Shown in pieces: positions 41,865-50,911 of a stretch of 53,133 bases of DNA (the stretch's first letter is position 1; the number at the start of each line of letters is the position of its first letter). The position numbers and the translations under genes are program-made. The stretch is from contig NZ_BAGJ01000264.1 of assembly GCF_000308775.1 (NCBI RefSeq), forward strand, positions 1 to 53,133. Direction: 5' to 3'. Under the pieces are notes generated by a model that was not told where the DNA came from, made no database searches, and worked only from the letters and a program-made list of their open reading frames with translations. This DNA is from Nocardia testacea NBRC 100365 (GTDB taxonomy: Bacteria > Actinomycetota > Actinomycetes > Mycobacteriales > Mycobacteriaceae).

Positions 41865-43316
41865 TCACCGACCGGCCCGCGCCGGAGCGATCGCGGGGCC
41901 GCCGACTCCGCACTGCGGCAGGCAGTCCACCCGCTCCGGTTCGAGAGCCCGCCGCGGCGGCCGCAGCAGCACCCCGGCCAACGCGGCGCCGGTGAGCAAC
42001 AGACCGGCACAGATCCACATGGCGACACCGAAACCCGAGTCGAACGCCGCGGGATCGTCCAGCGCACCCGAGATACCGGCCAGTCCCGGCAGCGCCGCCA
42101 CCGCGAGCAACTGCGCCGTCCGCGCGACCGCGTTGTTCACCCCGGAAGCGATTCCGGCCTCGCTCGCCGGCACCGCGCCGAGGACCGCGCCGGTGAGCGG
42201 GGCGACCAGCACCGACAGCCCGAGACCGAAGACCAGGACTCCGGGCAGCACATCCAGCGGATAGGAGGCGCCGGGGCCCACCCGCTGGAGCAGGAGCAGC
42301 CCACCCGCGGCGAGCAGCGGCCCGCAGGTCATCGGCAGGCGCGGCCCGTGTCGCTGTGCCCAGCGCCCTGACGGCGCCGAGAGCGCCAGCATCAGCAAGG
42401 TCACCGGTAGCGTGGCCAGCCCCGCGAGCAACGGCGAATATCCCGCGACCACCTGCAGTTCCAGCACCAGCAGGAAGAACACACCGCCGAGCGCGGCGTA
42501 CACCGCGAGAGTGACCAGATTGGCCACCGTGAAGACCCGGGAGGCGAACAGCGCCGGCGGGACCAGCGGATGGTCGCTGCGCACCTCGATCAGTACGAAT
42601 ACCGCCAGTAGCACCCCGCCGGCGGCCACCAGTACCGGAAGTTCGTCGATCAGCCCGAGCGTCAGCGCGCCGAGCGCCGCGGCCACCACCAGCGCGCCCG
42701 GGAGGTCGAGCCGGGCGGCCGCGCGCGGGTCGCGGCTCTCGGGCACGTGTCGCAGCGAGACCAGCACGACGACCGCCACCAGCGGCACATTGAGGAAGAA
42801 GATGGACCGCCAGCCCGCCACCTCGATCAGCCAGCCGCCGAGAAACGGGCCGAGCGCCCCCGCCACCCCGCCGAACCCGGACCACAGCCCGATCGCCGCG
42901 CCCTGGTCGCGGTGGTCGATGGAGGCGGAGATGAGCGCGAGGCTGCCCGGGGTGAGCATGGCTCCGGCCACGCCCTGTAACACCCGGGCGGCCACCAGCA
43001 TCTCGATGTTCACAGCCGCCCCACACAGCAGGGACGCGACAGCGAAACCCACCGCACCGGCGACGAAAACCTTGCGCCTGCCGAAGCGGTCCCCGAAGGA
43101 TCCGCCGAGCAGGATGAACGAGGCCAGTGTCAGCGTGTAGCCGTTGAGTGTCCACTGCAATCCGGCGACATCGGTATCGAGCGCGGTGCCGATACGGGGT
43201 AGCGCGATATTCACGACAGTGGCATCCAGGGAAGCCACCGAGGAACCGAGCACGGTGGCCAGCACGATCCAGCGGCCGGCCGCCGACCCGAGACGGGGCA
43301 GCTCGGTGGGGTTCAC
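41865..43316 (-). CDS. DHA2-family (EmrB/QacA) MFS drug transporter
   Basis: A 483-residue pump with 14 predicted helices. Motif D1 (LDATVVNIALPRI) lies in helix 1 and motif A-like GGSFGDRFGRRKVF after helix 2. Motif C (GLWSGFGGVAGALGPFLGG) lies in helix 5, and the C-terminal region has SEAGIASGVNNAVARTAQL. It should export drugs or other hydrophobic compounds. The GTG at 43316 is chosen over the start at 43361 because it precedes helix 1 at a normal distance. The C-terminus has an unusual Cys-containing tail. Confidence 0.88.
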   Translation of the reverse strand: MNPTELPRLGSAAGRWIVLATVLGSSVASLDATVVNIALPRIGTALDTDVAGLQWTLNGYTLTLASFILLGGSFGDRFGRRKVFVAGAVGFAVASLLCGAAVNIEMLVAARVLQGVAGAMLTPGSLALISASIDHRDQGAAIGLWSGFGGVAGALGPFLGGWLIEVAGWRSIFFLNVPLVAVVVLVSLRHVPESRDPRAAARLDLPGALVVAAALGALTLGLIDELPVLVAAGGVLLAVFVLIEVRSDHPLVPPALFASRVFTVANLVTLAVYAALGGVFFLLVLELQVVAGYSPLLAGLATLPVTLLMLALSAPSGRWAQRHGPRLPMTCGPLLAAGGLLLLQRVGPGASYPLDVLPGVLVFGLGLSVLVAPLTGAVLGAVPASEAGIASGVNNAVARTAQLLAVAALPGLAGISGALDDPAAFDSGFGVAMWICAGLLLTGAALAGVLLRPPRRALEPERVDCLPQCGVGGPAIAPARAGR

Positions 43317-43395
43317 GTCACCGAAGATACGGATCCGGAGCGGTTCACGGCGGCGCGACACACACCGGCCCGTGCGACGAGATCGCCACAGCGCA

Positions 43396-43429
43396 CCGCC
43401 CCGCCCTGCCGGGCGGCAGGGCGGGGCGG
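43396..43429 (-). terminator. Hairpin terminator after the DUF1206 gene
   Basis: CCGCCCCGCCCTGCC and its complement form a perfect 15-bp stem with a GGGC loop, 29 nt beyond the DUF1206 stop on the minus strand. Confidence 0.8.
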
Positions 43430-43458
43430 GGGTGGACCGGGACGAGCGTCGCTTCCGG

Positions 43459-44274
43459 TCACATCCGGGCGTAGCGGGCGCAGGCGAAATCGTAGAGACC
43501 GTAGGCGGCGATACCGAGCCCGGCAGCGACCAGCAGCACCGGGCCGAAGGGCTGAGCGCCCAGTGTTTTCAGCGCGGCGTCCAGGCCACTGGCCTTACCG
43601 GGGTCGGCCTGGAACACCGCCACCAGCACGAGCACACCCGCCCCGGCAATGGCCGTGCCCTTGCTGAGGTAACCGACGGTTCCCAGCCTGCGCAGCAGCG
43701 TGCTGTCGGTCCGCAGTTCCTTCAGGAACCGCCGGGTGGCGCCCTTGTAGATGTGGTAGATCCCCACTGCGATGATTACCGCGCCGACGAGGACGAGGAC
43801 GATCTTGCCGCCGGTACTCTGCATCATTCGCGCCGACAATCCGGCGTTCTTACCACCGCTCGAGCTTCCGCTTCCGCGGACGAAACCGTACGCGGTGATC
43901 GCGTAGCCGAAATAGACCACGGCCACGGCGAACGCCTTACCGCGGTGGAACAGATCCGATTTGCGGTCCTCGTCACCCTTGGTACGCGAACCCAGAGCCG
44001 CTTCCGTCAGCCGCCACAGCGCCATGAACACGAAAGCCGCGATAGCGATGACCAGGGCGGGGACACCGCCGGGTTTGGCGGCCAGCTCGGCCATGGCACC
44101 GGACTGATCGGTGGTGCCGCCGCCACCGAAGGCGAGGCGTACCGCGAGATAGCCGATCAGCAGGTGCACGAGCCCGGCCATGACGTAACCGGCACGGGCG
44201 AGACGTTCGAACACGCGACTGTCGGTGACACGGTGCACCGTGGAAACCGGCCTGGATGTGGAAACCTCGATCAT
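43459..44274 (-). CDS. DUF1206 integral membrane protein
   Basis: A 271-residue membrane protein with three repeated helix pairs, as in DUF1206: FERLARAGYVMAGLVHLLIGYLAVR, GKAFAVAVVYFGYAITAYGFVRG and LRRLGTVGYLSKGTAIAGAGVLVL. The repeats share G-Y-x-x-x-G spacing. The function is unknown. The ATG at 44274 follows AGAGAGG, although the frame continues upstream into the thiolase remnant. It ends before a strong hairpin. Confidence 0.88.
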   Translation of the reverse strand: MIEVSTSRPVSTVHRVTDSRVFERLARAGYVMAGLVHLLIGYLAVRLAFGGGGTTDQSGAMAELAAKPGGVPALVIAIAAFVFMALWRLTEAALGSRTKGDEDRKSDLFHRGKAFAVAVVYFGYAITAYGFVRGSGSSSGGKNAGLSARMMQSTGGKIVLVLVGAVIIAVGIYHIYKGATRRFLKELRTDSTLLRRLGTVGYLSKGTAIAGAGVLVLVAVFQADPGKASGLDAALKTLGAQPFGPVLLVAAGLGIAAYGLYDFACARYARM

Positions 44275-44502
44275 CTGGCCTCTCTTCGTACCGGAGGCGT
44301 GCGACCGGACAGTACCGGAACCGGTAACGCGAGCCCGGGCCCCGGATCGGCGCCGACCCGAAACCGCTTCTCGCGCTCGCCGGTTCGCTGCCACGCCTCC
44401 TCGAGCGAACGGAACGTTCAGCAGATACCCGGGAACAGGAGGGTGAAACGGTACGCCTCCAGATGATGGCGCGAACACGTCACCATCCGGGCCCGGCCAG
44501 GC

Positions 44503-44763
44503 CGAAGTCACCACGGCCGCCATCCCCTGGCCGCCACCGATACACATCGTCAGCAGTGCCGTGCCACCGCCGCGCCGCCGCAATTCGTACAACGCGGTGG
44601 TCAGCATGCGAATACCGGTGGCGCCGATGGGATGCCCGAGCGAAATGCCGGATCCGTTGACGTTCACTCTGTCCCGGTCGTCCCAGCCCCATTCGTGCAG
44701 CACGCCGAGTACCTGGCACGCGAACGCTTCGTTCAATTCCACCAGGTCGAAGTCCGCGAAACC
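44503..44763 (-). pseudogene. C-terminal remnant of a thiolase (acetyl-CoA acetyltransferase)
   Basis: About 87 codons match the end of a thiolase: FDLVELNEAFACQVL, the His motif NVNGSGISLGHPIGATG and the Cys motif CIGGGQGMAAVV. The normal stop after GMAAV is missing and the frame runs on into the DUF1206 region. The N-terminal two thirds, with the acyl-enzyme Cys, are absent. Upstream the DNA switches to the divergent CoA-transferase at 44784, so a rearrangement cut the gene there. Stretches on either side hold no other gene. Confidence 0.8.
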
Positions 44764-44783
44764 GTGGCCGGTAGGGTCGGCAG

Positions 44784-45995
44784 GTGCCCGACACCTCGGC
44801 AGTGGCCGCCTCGACCCCCGCGGCGCGGCGGATCCGCGACTGGGCCGACAGCGGAGTTCCCGCACTCACCGGTTGGCCGGACGGACCCGCACTGGTACCG
44901 CCAGGTGCCGCGGCCACCGTCGCCCGCGCGCATACTGCCCGGATCGCGGCGCTCACCGGCGGACGGGTCCGGCTCGACGGCGCCCGCCTGCTCACCGAGC
45001 GCGCCGCCTTCACCGGCGCTACCCGCGGCGGCACCCGCTCGGCCGGGCGGGCCTGCCGCCTGCTACCCACCGCCGACGGCTGGGCCGCGGTCAGTTGCGC
45101 GCGGCCCGATGATCCGGTTCTGCTCGCCGCACTGGTCTGCCAGGACCCGGTCGACGATCCGTGGCCCGGAGTGCGACAGTGGCTACGCGCGCACACCGGT
45201 GCCGAGCTCGCCGAGCGCGCGGAGTTGCTGGGCGTCGCGGCGGGACCCATCGCCCCGGTACCGGCCGAACCACCGCAACCCTCGGAACCCCGCCCGGTGA
45301 ACGGATTGCGTGTGGTCGATTTCAGCGCCCTGTGGGCGGGCCCGCTGTGCGCCCACCTCCTGGGGCTCGCGGGTGCGCGCGTGATCAAGGTGGAAACCCC
45401 CACCCGCCCCGACGGCGCCCGCCGCGGGGACCCTGGTTTCTACGGGTTGCTGCACGGCGGTCACGAATCCGTCGTCCTCGACCCCGGCGACCCCGTACAA
45501 CGCCGCGCGCTGCGCGAACTGGTGACCTCCGCCGATATCGTGATCGAGGCGTCGCGTCCGCGCGCGCTGGCCGGATTCGGGCTCGATGCCCGGGCATTCG
45601 CCGATTCCGGCGGCACCTGGATCTCGATCACCGCGCACGGGCGGGCCTCGAACCGCATCGGCTTCGGGGACGATATCGCCGCGACCGCCGGCCTGGTGGC
45701 CCGGGCACCGGACGGCACACCCCTGTTCGTCGGCGACGCGATAGCCGACCCGTTGACCGGCCTGACAGCGGCCGTCCTGGCGATGTCGGCTCCGGCCGGC
45801 AGCGGCGGTCGCCTCTGGGATATCTCGATGTCGGCGGTGGTGGCCGCGACACTCGACCCCGCGGCCACCGCGACCGTGCCGATCGAGGAGTCGCAGATCG
45901 TCGCGCCGGCCCGCCGTGCGGCCACCGGCACCGCACCCGACAGCGGCCGCGATACCGGCGCGGTACTCGCCGAACTGGGTGTGCGGCTCGGATGA
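44784..45995 (+). CDS. Family III (CaiB/BaiF) CoA-transferase with permuted domain order
   Basis: A 403-residue protein. The usual N-terminal Rossmann signature (GLRVVDFSALWAGPLCAHLLGLAGARVIKVETP) appears only at about residue 173. Before it, residues 40-165 resemble the small middle domain of CaiB (RLLPTADGWAAVSCARPDDPVLLAALV...GVAAGPI). The fold thus seems circularly permuted, a form I know from mycobacterial acyl-CoA loci. It moves CoA between carboxylic acids. The GTG at 44784 follows TAGGG. The stop overlaps the amidohydrolase start. Confidence 0.78.
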   Translation: MPDTSAVAASTPAARRIRDWADSGVPALTGWPDGPALVPPGAAATVARAHTARIAALTGGRVRLDGARLLTERAAFTGATRGGTRSAGRACRLLPTADGWAAVSCARPDDPVLLAALVCQDPVDDPWPGVRQWLRAHTGAELAERAELLGVAAGPIAPVPAEPPQPSEPRPVNGLRVVDFSALWAGPLCAHLLGLAGARVIKVETPTRPDGARRGDPGFYGLLHGGHESVVLDPGDPVQRRALRELVTSADIVIEASRPRALAGFGLDARAFADSGGTWISITAHGRASNRIGFGDDIAATAGLVARAPDGTPLFVGDAIADPLTGLTAAVLAMSAPAGSGGRLWDISMSAVVAATLDPAATATVPIEESQIVAPARRAATGTAPDSGRDTGAVLAELGVRLG

Positions 45996-47383
45996 CGGAT
46001 CTGCTGATCCGCGACGCGGAAGTCTCCGGCGGGTCGCGCACCGACGTCCTGCTCCGCCGCGGCGTGGTCGTCGCGCTGGGGACGGATCTGCCCACGGCCG
46101 GAGTCCCGGAGCTCGATGCCGGGGGCGGCGCCCTGCTGCCGGGATTACACGACCATCACCTGCACCTGCACGCACTCGCGGCGGAGACGGATTCGGTCCG
46201 CTGCGGGCCGCCGCGGGTGCACACCGCCGCCGAACTCGCCCGCGCGCTCGCCGCCGCCCCCGGCGATGGCTGGATTCGCGGGTTCGGCTATGTCGAAACC
46301 GTGGCCGGCCTGCTCGATTCGGCGGCGCTCGACGCGCTGCACAGCACCCGTCCGGTGCGCATCCAGCATCGCAGCGGCGCGCTGTGGGTACTCAACTCGG
46401 CCGCCGTGGACCGGGTCGGCCTCGACTCCGCGGACGAACCGGGTGTGGAACGCGATGCGGCCGGCCGGGCGACCGGCCGGCTCTGGCGCGCGGACACCTG
46501 GCTGCGTTCGCGGCTACCGGATACCGGCCCGCCCGATCTCGCCACGGTCGGCGCGCGACTGGCCGGCTACGGGATCACCGGGATCACCGACGCCACACCG
46601 GATCTGAGCGCCGAATCCCTCGCCGCGCTCGGCGCCGCGGCGGCCGCGGGAAGCGTACCCCAGCGGCTCACGCTGCTGGGGGTACCGCTCGGCCGGACCG
46701 GCACGGCCGGGGTGGCGACCGGGCCGTACAAGATCGTCCTCACGGATTCGGGACTGCCCGAGATCGATACACTCGTCGGCACGGTCCGGCGCTCGCACGA
46801 GCTGGGCCGACCCGTCGCGGTGCACTGCGTGAGCCGGGAAGCGCTGCTCGTCCTGCTCGCCGTATTCGACGAGGCAGGCACGATCGCGGGCGACCGGATC
46901 GAGCACGGTGCCGTCGTACCGGCCGAATCCCTCGATGTCCTGCGCGGTTTCGGTGTCACCGTGGTGACGCAACCGGGTTTCGTCGCCGACCGCGGCGACG
47001 ACTATCTCGGCCGGGTGGATCCGGCCGACCTGCCCGATCTCTACCGGTGCCGCAGTATTGCCGCCGCCGGCGTGGGGTTGGCCCTGTCCAGCGATGCCCC
47101 GTACGGTCCACTCGATCCCTGGCAGGTGGTCGCCGCGGCCGTGTCCCGGCGCGCACCCGACGGCCGTATCGTCGGTCCGGGTGAAACCCTGCTGCCGGCG
47201 GAGGCGCTCGGCCGCTACCTCGCGCCGCTGCACGACCCGGGCGGCCCGGCGCGCACAATCGCTCCGGGAATCGCCGCCGACCTGGTACTGCTGGACCGGC
47301 CGATCACCCGGCAGCTCGCGGAACCGGCCGCGGCGGCGGTACGAACCACGATCATCGGCGGACGGATCGTGTTCGATCGATAA
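45992..47383 (+). CDS. Amidohydrolase family protein (YtcJ-like)
   Basis: A 463-residue metal-dependent amidohydrolase. The metal motif GLHDHHLHLHALA follows an N-terminal beta domain, later His positions are in VAVHCVSRE and DRIEHGAV, and the metal Asp is in LSSDAPYGPLDPW. The C-terminal GIAADLVLLDRP strand closes the beta domain. The substrate is unknown; relatives act on N-acyl or cyclic amides. Its ATG overlaps the CoA-transferase stop (ATGA), so the two are translationally coupled. Confidence 0.85.
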   Translation: MTDLLIRDAEVSGGSRTDVLLRRGVVVALGTDLPTAGVPELDAGGGALLPGLHDHHLHLHALAAETDSVRCGPPRVHTAAELARALAAAPGDGWIRGFGYVETVAGLLDSAALDALHSTRPVRIQHRSGALWVLNSAAVDRVGLDSADEPGVERDAAGRATGRLWRADTWLRSRLPDTGPPDLATVGARLAGYGITGITDATPDLSAESLAALGAAAAAGSVPQRLTLLGVPLGRTGTAGVATGPYKIVLTDSGLPEIDTLVGTVRRSHELGRPVAVHCVSREALLVLLAVFDEAGTIAGDRIEHGAVVPAESLDVLRGFGVTVVTQPGFVADRGDDYLGRVDPADLPDLYRCRSIAAAGVGLALSSDAPYGPLDPWQVVAAAVSRRAPDGRIVGPGETLLPAEALGRYLAPLHDPGGPARTIAPGIAADLVLLDRPITRQLAEPAAAAVRTTIIGGRIVFDR

Positions 47384-47384
47384 A

Positions 47385-47535
47385 CCGCCGTGGATCTGGA
47401 TGTTCTGTGCCGCACACAGACTCAGGCATTCCGCGCCTGCGCCTTGGCCATCACCGTGCCCAGGGGGGACTCGGCGTTGTCCTCGGCGGCACACAGGGAC
47501 GTGTACATCACGGTGGCCTGGCCGCGTCGATCCCG
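47385..47535 (-). pseudogene. C-terminal remnant of an acyl-CoA dehydrogenase
   Basis: On the minus strand one frame reads ATVMYTSLCAAEDNAESPLGTVMAKAQARNA. A neighbouring frame then continues CLSLCAAQNIQIHGG. Together they match the end of acyl-CoA dehydrogenases (MAKAxASDA...AAQNIQIHGGLGFT). A frameshift separates the two parts and the rest of the gene is missing. No gene is seen in 47536-47661. Confidence 0.65.
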
Positions 47536-47661
47536 ATCGCCACATCGACGCATTTGGTGTTCGACCGCCAGGCACCTGCGACCGAACCCACCGGGCCCGC
47601 CGCGCCACTGCTCACAGCACACACCTCTCGCCCCGGCACGGCCGCTACTGCGCGCGCGGGC

Positions 47662-48729
47662 TTACGCCTCCGGCCCGGCCCCCTCGGAGATCTCGTCGAC
47701 CAGCCCCCACGCCCGCGCCTGCTCGGCGCCGAGCGCGATACCGGTCACGAACAGGTGCAGCGACCGCCAGCGGCCGATCCGGCGCGGCACGCTCACCGTG
47801 CCCCCGGCCCCCGGGATCAGACCCATCGCCACTTCGGGTAAGCGGACGACGGTATCGGGTGCGGCGACCACCCGGCCGGCGAAGGCGGAGAGCTCGATCC
47901 CGGCTCCCACGCAGTGCCCGTGCAACCGGACCTCGATGCGGTCGGCGAGCCGGGCCATCAACCGGGCGGCACCGCCGCGGGTACGGATCAGATGCGCGGT
48001 CGCGATATCCGGTGTGTGACCGAACTCGTCCAGATCTCCCCCGGAACAGAACGACGCCCCCGCGCCGTCCAGGACGATCCGGTCGAATGCCTCGGCCATG
48101 ATCGCGGTACGCAGCGCCTCGACCAGGCCGTCCCGCAGTGCCGTCCCATAGGCGTTGCGTCGTTCCGGACGGTTGAGGGTGATCCGCAGGGTGTCGCCCT
48201 CGGCCGACAGCAGTACCGGCGCCGTCTCGGGTGGTGGCGGCAGCGGCCGGCCCAACCGGCGTCGTTCGTCGAGCCAGGCGCCGAACTCGGCGCCGCCCTG
48301 CAGGGTCGAGTACGCCAGCGATTCCACATCGATCGCCGCGTCCGGCGGCAGGTTCTCCGAGGCGCGCAACACCTGTGCGGCGATATACGACGCCTGCGGA
48401 CACCGTCGCACGCAGGCGAGGAAATCGGTGCGGGCCCGGTCGAGGTCCGGCACACCCACGACCGAGCGGTCCGCCGTCTCGGCAGGGGCATAGGTGAGGT
48501 CCAGTGCGGCGGCCAGGGGCGCCAGGTCGGGGCCGATCGCGCCGGAGCAGACCCCGAGTGCCGGGCTGCCCCACGCGGCCATCCGGGCGGCAGCGGCTCG
48601 CGCGGTCGCACCGTCGGCGCCGTCCAGATCGACGATCAGCAGGGGCTCCCGCAGCGACACCGGATCCAGAGCCGATTCGAGGAGAGCGCCACCGGCCACT
48701 TCCGCCGCGGTAAGCATTCGCACGTCCAT
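47662..48729 (-). CDS. Enoyl-CoA hydratase/isomerase family protein
   Basis: A 355-residue protein. The C-terminal 200 residues are a crotonase domain with RNAYGTALRDGLVEAL, the oxyanion segment ASFCSGGDLDEFG and GAGIELSAFAGRVVA, and LPEVAMGLIPGAGGT with a possible catalytic Glu. The first 150 residues look like a degenerate crotonase half (LLIVDLDGADGATARAAAARMAAWG). It probably hydrates or isomerises an acyl-CoA. The ATG at 48729 has AGGGACG 9 nt upstream; a GTG lies at 48735. It sits beside remnants of other beta-oxidation genes. Confidence 0.85.
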   Translation of the reverse strand: MDVRMLTAAEVAGGALLESALDPVSLREPLLIVDLDGADGATARAAAARMAAWGSPALGVCSGAIGPDLAPLAAALDLTYAPAETADRSVVGVPDLDRARTDFLACVRRCPQASYIAAQVLRASENLPPDAAIDVESLAYSTLQGGAEFGAWLDERRRLGRPLPPPPETAPVLLSAEGDTLRITLNRPERRNAYGTALRDGLVEALRTAIMAEAFDRIVLDGAGASFCSGGDLDEFGHTPDIATAHLIRTRGGAARLMARLADRIEVRLHGHCVGAGIELSAFAGRVVAAPDTVVRLPEVAMGLIPGAGGTVSVPRRIGRWRSLHLFVTGIALGAEQARAWGLVDEISEGAGPEA

Positions 48730-49012
48730 ATCCACCGTCCCTGACTTCCTCCCTCGGAACGTAGCAGGGGCGAAACCCTTGCCGAGCGTGCGCCCGGGCG
48801 AGGGCGGTACCCGCCCGGAGCAACGGCCGCGCACGCGCGGATCCGGAGTGTGAGCTTTGCGTTCCGGCTGATCGCAATCCTGTCCGGTCCGGCGGGCACA
48901 CGCTTGGATCGAAGTCAGCGACTGCTGGTCGCCGTAGACACGTCGGCCGTTCCACCCGGAGCGGTACCCGGTCGAAGTCGTCACCGGGGAAGACATCTCG
49001 GAGGAGCACCAC

Positions 49013-49834
49013 ATGGCAACGCAGGCAACCGCGGCGACCGACAGCGACACGTTCCGCGCCGCATGGCAGGAGTGGCATCGGCAGCAGGAGGCCCGGCTGG
49101 CCGATCCGCACGGATTCCTGGCGATAACCGGTCTGCACTGGCTCACCGCGACACCGCAGCGGTTCCCGGACGCGCCGGGCGCCTGGTCCACCGGCGCCGA
49201 CGGTGTCACCGTCGTTCTCGACGCGGGCGAGGAATTGGTGGTCGACGGAACCGTCCGGCGCGGTACGCACAGGTTCGGCACGATTGCGGAACGCGACGGC
49301 GTCGAGGCGGTGTGGGGCGAGGCCGTGATCGAGGTCGCCAAACGCGGCGGGCACGATATCGTGCGCCCGCGGCACCCGGACAACCCGTTGCGCAAAGGAT
49401 TTCGTGGCACACCCGCCTACGCACCGGATCCGAGATGGGTGGTCGCCGGACGCTACACCGCGTTCGCCGAGCCGCGGCCGACCACCGTCGGCGCGGCCGT
49501 GGAAGGGCTCGAACACGTCTACGACGCCCCCGGGCGGATCGACTTCGAGTGGGCCGGGCAGGCATTGGGATTCACCGCTTTTCCCGGGAAGTCGCCGGGC
49601 GCGCTGACGGTGCTGTTCACCGACGCGACCTCCGGAGTCACCACCTACGCCGCCAACCGCGTCCTGCAACTACCGCCCCCGGACACCGACGGCACGGTGA
49701 CCCTGGACTTCAACCGGGCCGTCAACCTGCCGTGCGCCTACACCGATCTGGCGACCTGCCCACTCCCCCCGGCGGAGAACCGGCTCCCGGTCGCGATCGA
49801 GGCGGGCGAGAAGATCCCTTACGAGCGCAGCTGA
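49013..49834 (+). CDS. DUF1684 family protein
   Basis: A 273-residue protein with the DUF1684 pattern: WQEWHRQQEARLADPHGFLAITGLHWL at the start, then RWVVAGRYTAFAEP, and the late DFNRAVNLPCAYTDLATCPLPPAENRLPV motif with two Cys. The reaction is unknown. It has no signal peptide. The ATG follows GGAGGAGCAC. It lies 4 nt before the LLM oxidoreductase, in the same direction, and is probably in one operon with it. Confidence 0.88.
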   Translation: MATQATAATDSDTFRAAWQEWHRQQEARLADPHGFLAITGLHWLTATPQRFPDAPGAWSTGADGVTVVLDAGEELVVDGTVRRGTHRFGTIAERDGVEAVWGEAVIEVAKRGGHDIVRPRHPDNPLRKGFRGTPAYAPDPRWVVAGRYTAFAEPRPTTVGAAVEGLEHVYDAPGRIDFEWAGQALGFTAFPGKSPGALTVLFTDATSGVTTYAANRVLQLPPPDTDGTVTLDFNRAVNLPCAYTDLATCPLPPAENRLPVAIEAGEKIPYERS

Positions 49835-49838
49835 CCCG

Positions 49839-50879
49839 ATGAGTGCGCCCATTCCGCTCGAGAACCTGTCGTTCCTGACTCCGGGCAACTACCCCGACGA
49901 AGACCCCGCCGCCGGGCTCGAGGACACCCTGCGCCTGTTCGAGTTCGGCGAACGGCTCGGATTCGACGGCGCCTGGATCCGGCAGCGTCATCTCGAGCAC
50001 GGCGTCGGGTCGGCGGCCGTTTTCCTTGCCGCGGCTGGACAGCGGACCCGTCGTATCCAACTGGGCACCGCCGTGATCCCGATCGGCTACGAGAGCCCGT
50101 TCCGGCTGGCCGAGGATCTGGCCATGGCCGATGTATTGTCCGGCGGACGACTGCAGCCGGGCTTCAGCGCGGGCACTCCACCGCACGCCGAGCTGATCGG
50201 GGATCTCGTCTTCGACGGCGACTGGCGCGGTTACGATCTCTCCTACGGTCGGATCGAGCGGTTGATCGACAATTTGCGCGGCGACTACCTGGGCGACCCG
50301 GACACGGTGATCCACTCACCCGGCAATACGCAACGGCCGCGGCTGCAGCCGCACGATCCGGGGCTGGTCGATCGGCTCTGGTATGGCGGCGGGAGTACCC
50401 GGTCGATGCGCTGGGCCGGTGCGCACGGATTGAACCTGCTCACCGGCAATATCGTATTCGGTGAGCACAGCGACGATTTCATCACCGCACAGCAGGGCCT
50501 GATCGCGGAATACCGCCGCCGGGTCGACCCGGCCCGGCCGGCCCGGGTCGCGGTCGGCCGGGTGATCGTGCCCTTCGACAGCGCCGACCGCGCCACCCGC
50601 GAACGCTACCGCCGCTACGCGGCCGGGCGATACGAGCGGACCCGGGCACCGCAGGGTGAGCGGCGGATCCTGTTCGCCCCGGATCTGGTCGGCACCGCCG
50701 AGCAGATCCTCGATCGGTTGCGCGCCGATCCGGTCGTGGCCGCCACCGCGGAGCTGCGGCTGGAGCTGCCGTACGAATTCCATCGCGGCGATTACGAGCA
50801 GATACTGCACGACACCGTCGAGCACATCGCCCCTCGGCTGGGCTGGCAACCCGCGACCGAAACTGGTCTGACCACTTGA
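49839..50879 (+). CDS. LLM-class flavin-dependent oxidoreductase
   Basis: A 346-residue luciferase-like monooxygenase. The TIM-barrel signatures are LRLFEFGERLGFDGAWIRQRHLEHG, RIQLGTAVIPIGYESPFRLAEDLAMADVLSGGRLQPGFSAG, and the late GLNLLTGNIVFGE. The cofactor (FMN or F420) cannot be decided. It would oxidise a small organic substrate with O2, or transfer hydride. It follows DUF1684 by 4 nt. Its last codons contain the FadR-type site at 50861-50878. Confidence 0.87.
   Translation: MSAPIPLENLSFLTPGNYPDEDPAAGLEDTLRLFEFGERLGFDGAWIRQRHLEHGVGSAAVFLAAAGQRTRRIQLGTAVIPIGYESPFRLAEDLAMADVLSGGRLQPGFSAGTPPHAELIGDLVFDGDWRGYDLSYGRIERLIDNLRGDYLGDPDTVIHSPGNTQRPRLQPHDPGLVDRLWYGGGSTRSMRWAGAHGLNLLTGNIVFGEHSDDFITAQQGLIAEYRRRVDPARPARVAVGRVIVPFDSADRATRERYRRYAAGRYERTRAPQGERRILFAPDLVGTAEQILDRLRADPVVAATAELRLELPYEFHRGDYEQILHDTVEHIAPRLGWQPATETGLTT
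50861..50878. promoter_or_regulatory. FadR-type operator ahead of the GntR regulator
   Basis: AACTGGTCTGACCACTTG contains TGGTC-T-GACCA, a perfect palindrome (50864-50874). The E. coli FadR consensus is AACTGGTCNGACNNGTT. It lies 34 nt upstream of the regulator ATG and overlaps a TTGACC -35-like box, so it is probably autoregulatory. Confidence 0.65.
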
Positions 50880-50911
50880 CCTCTTACCAATAATGGGTCT
50901 ACCGTCCGGGT

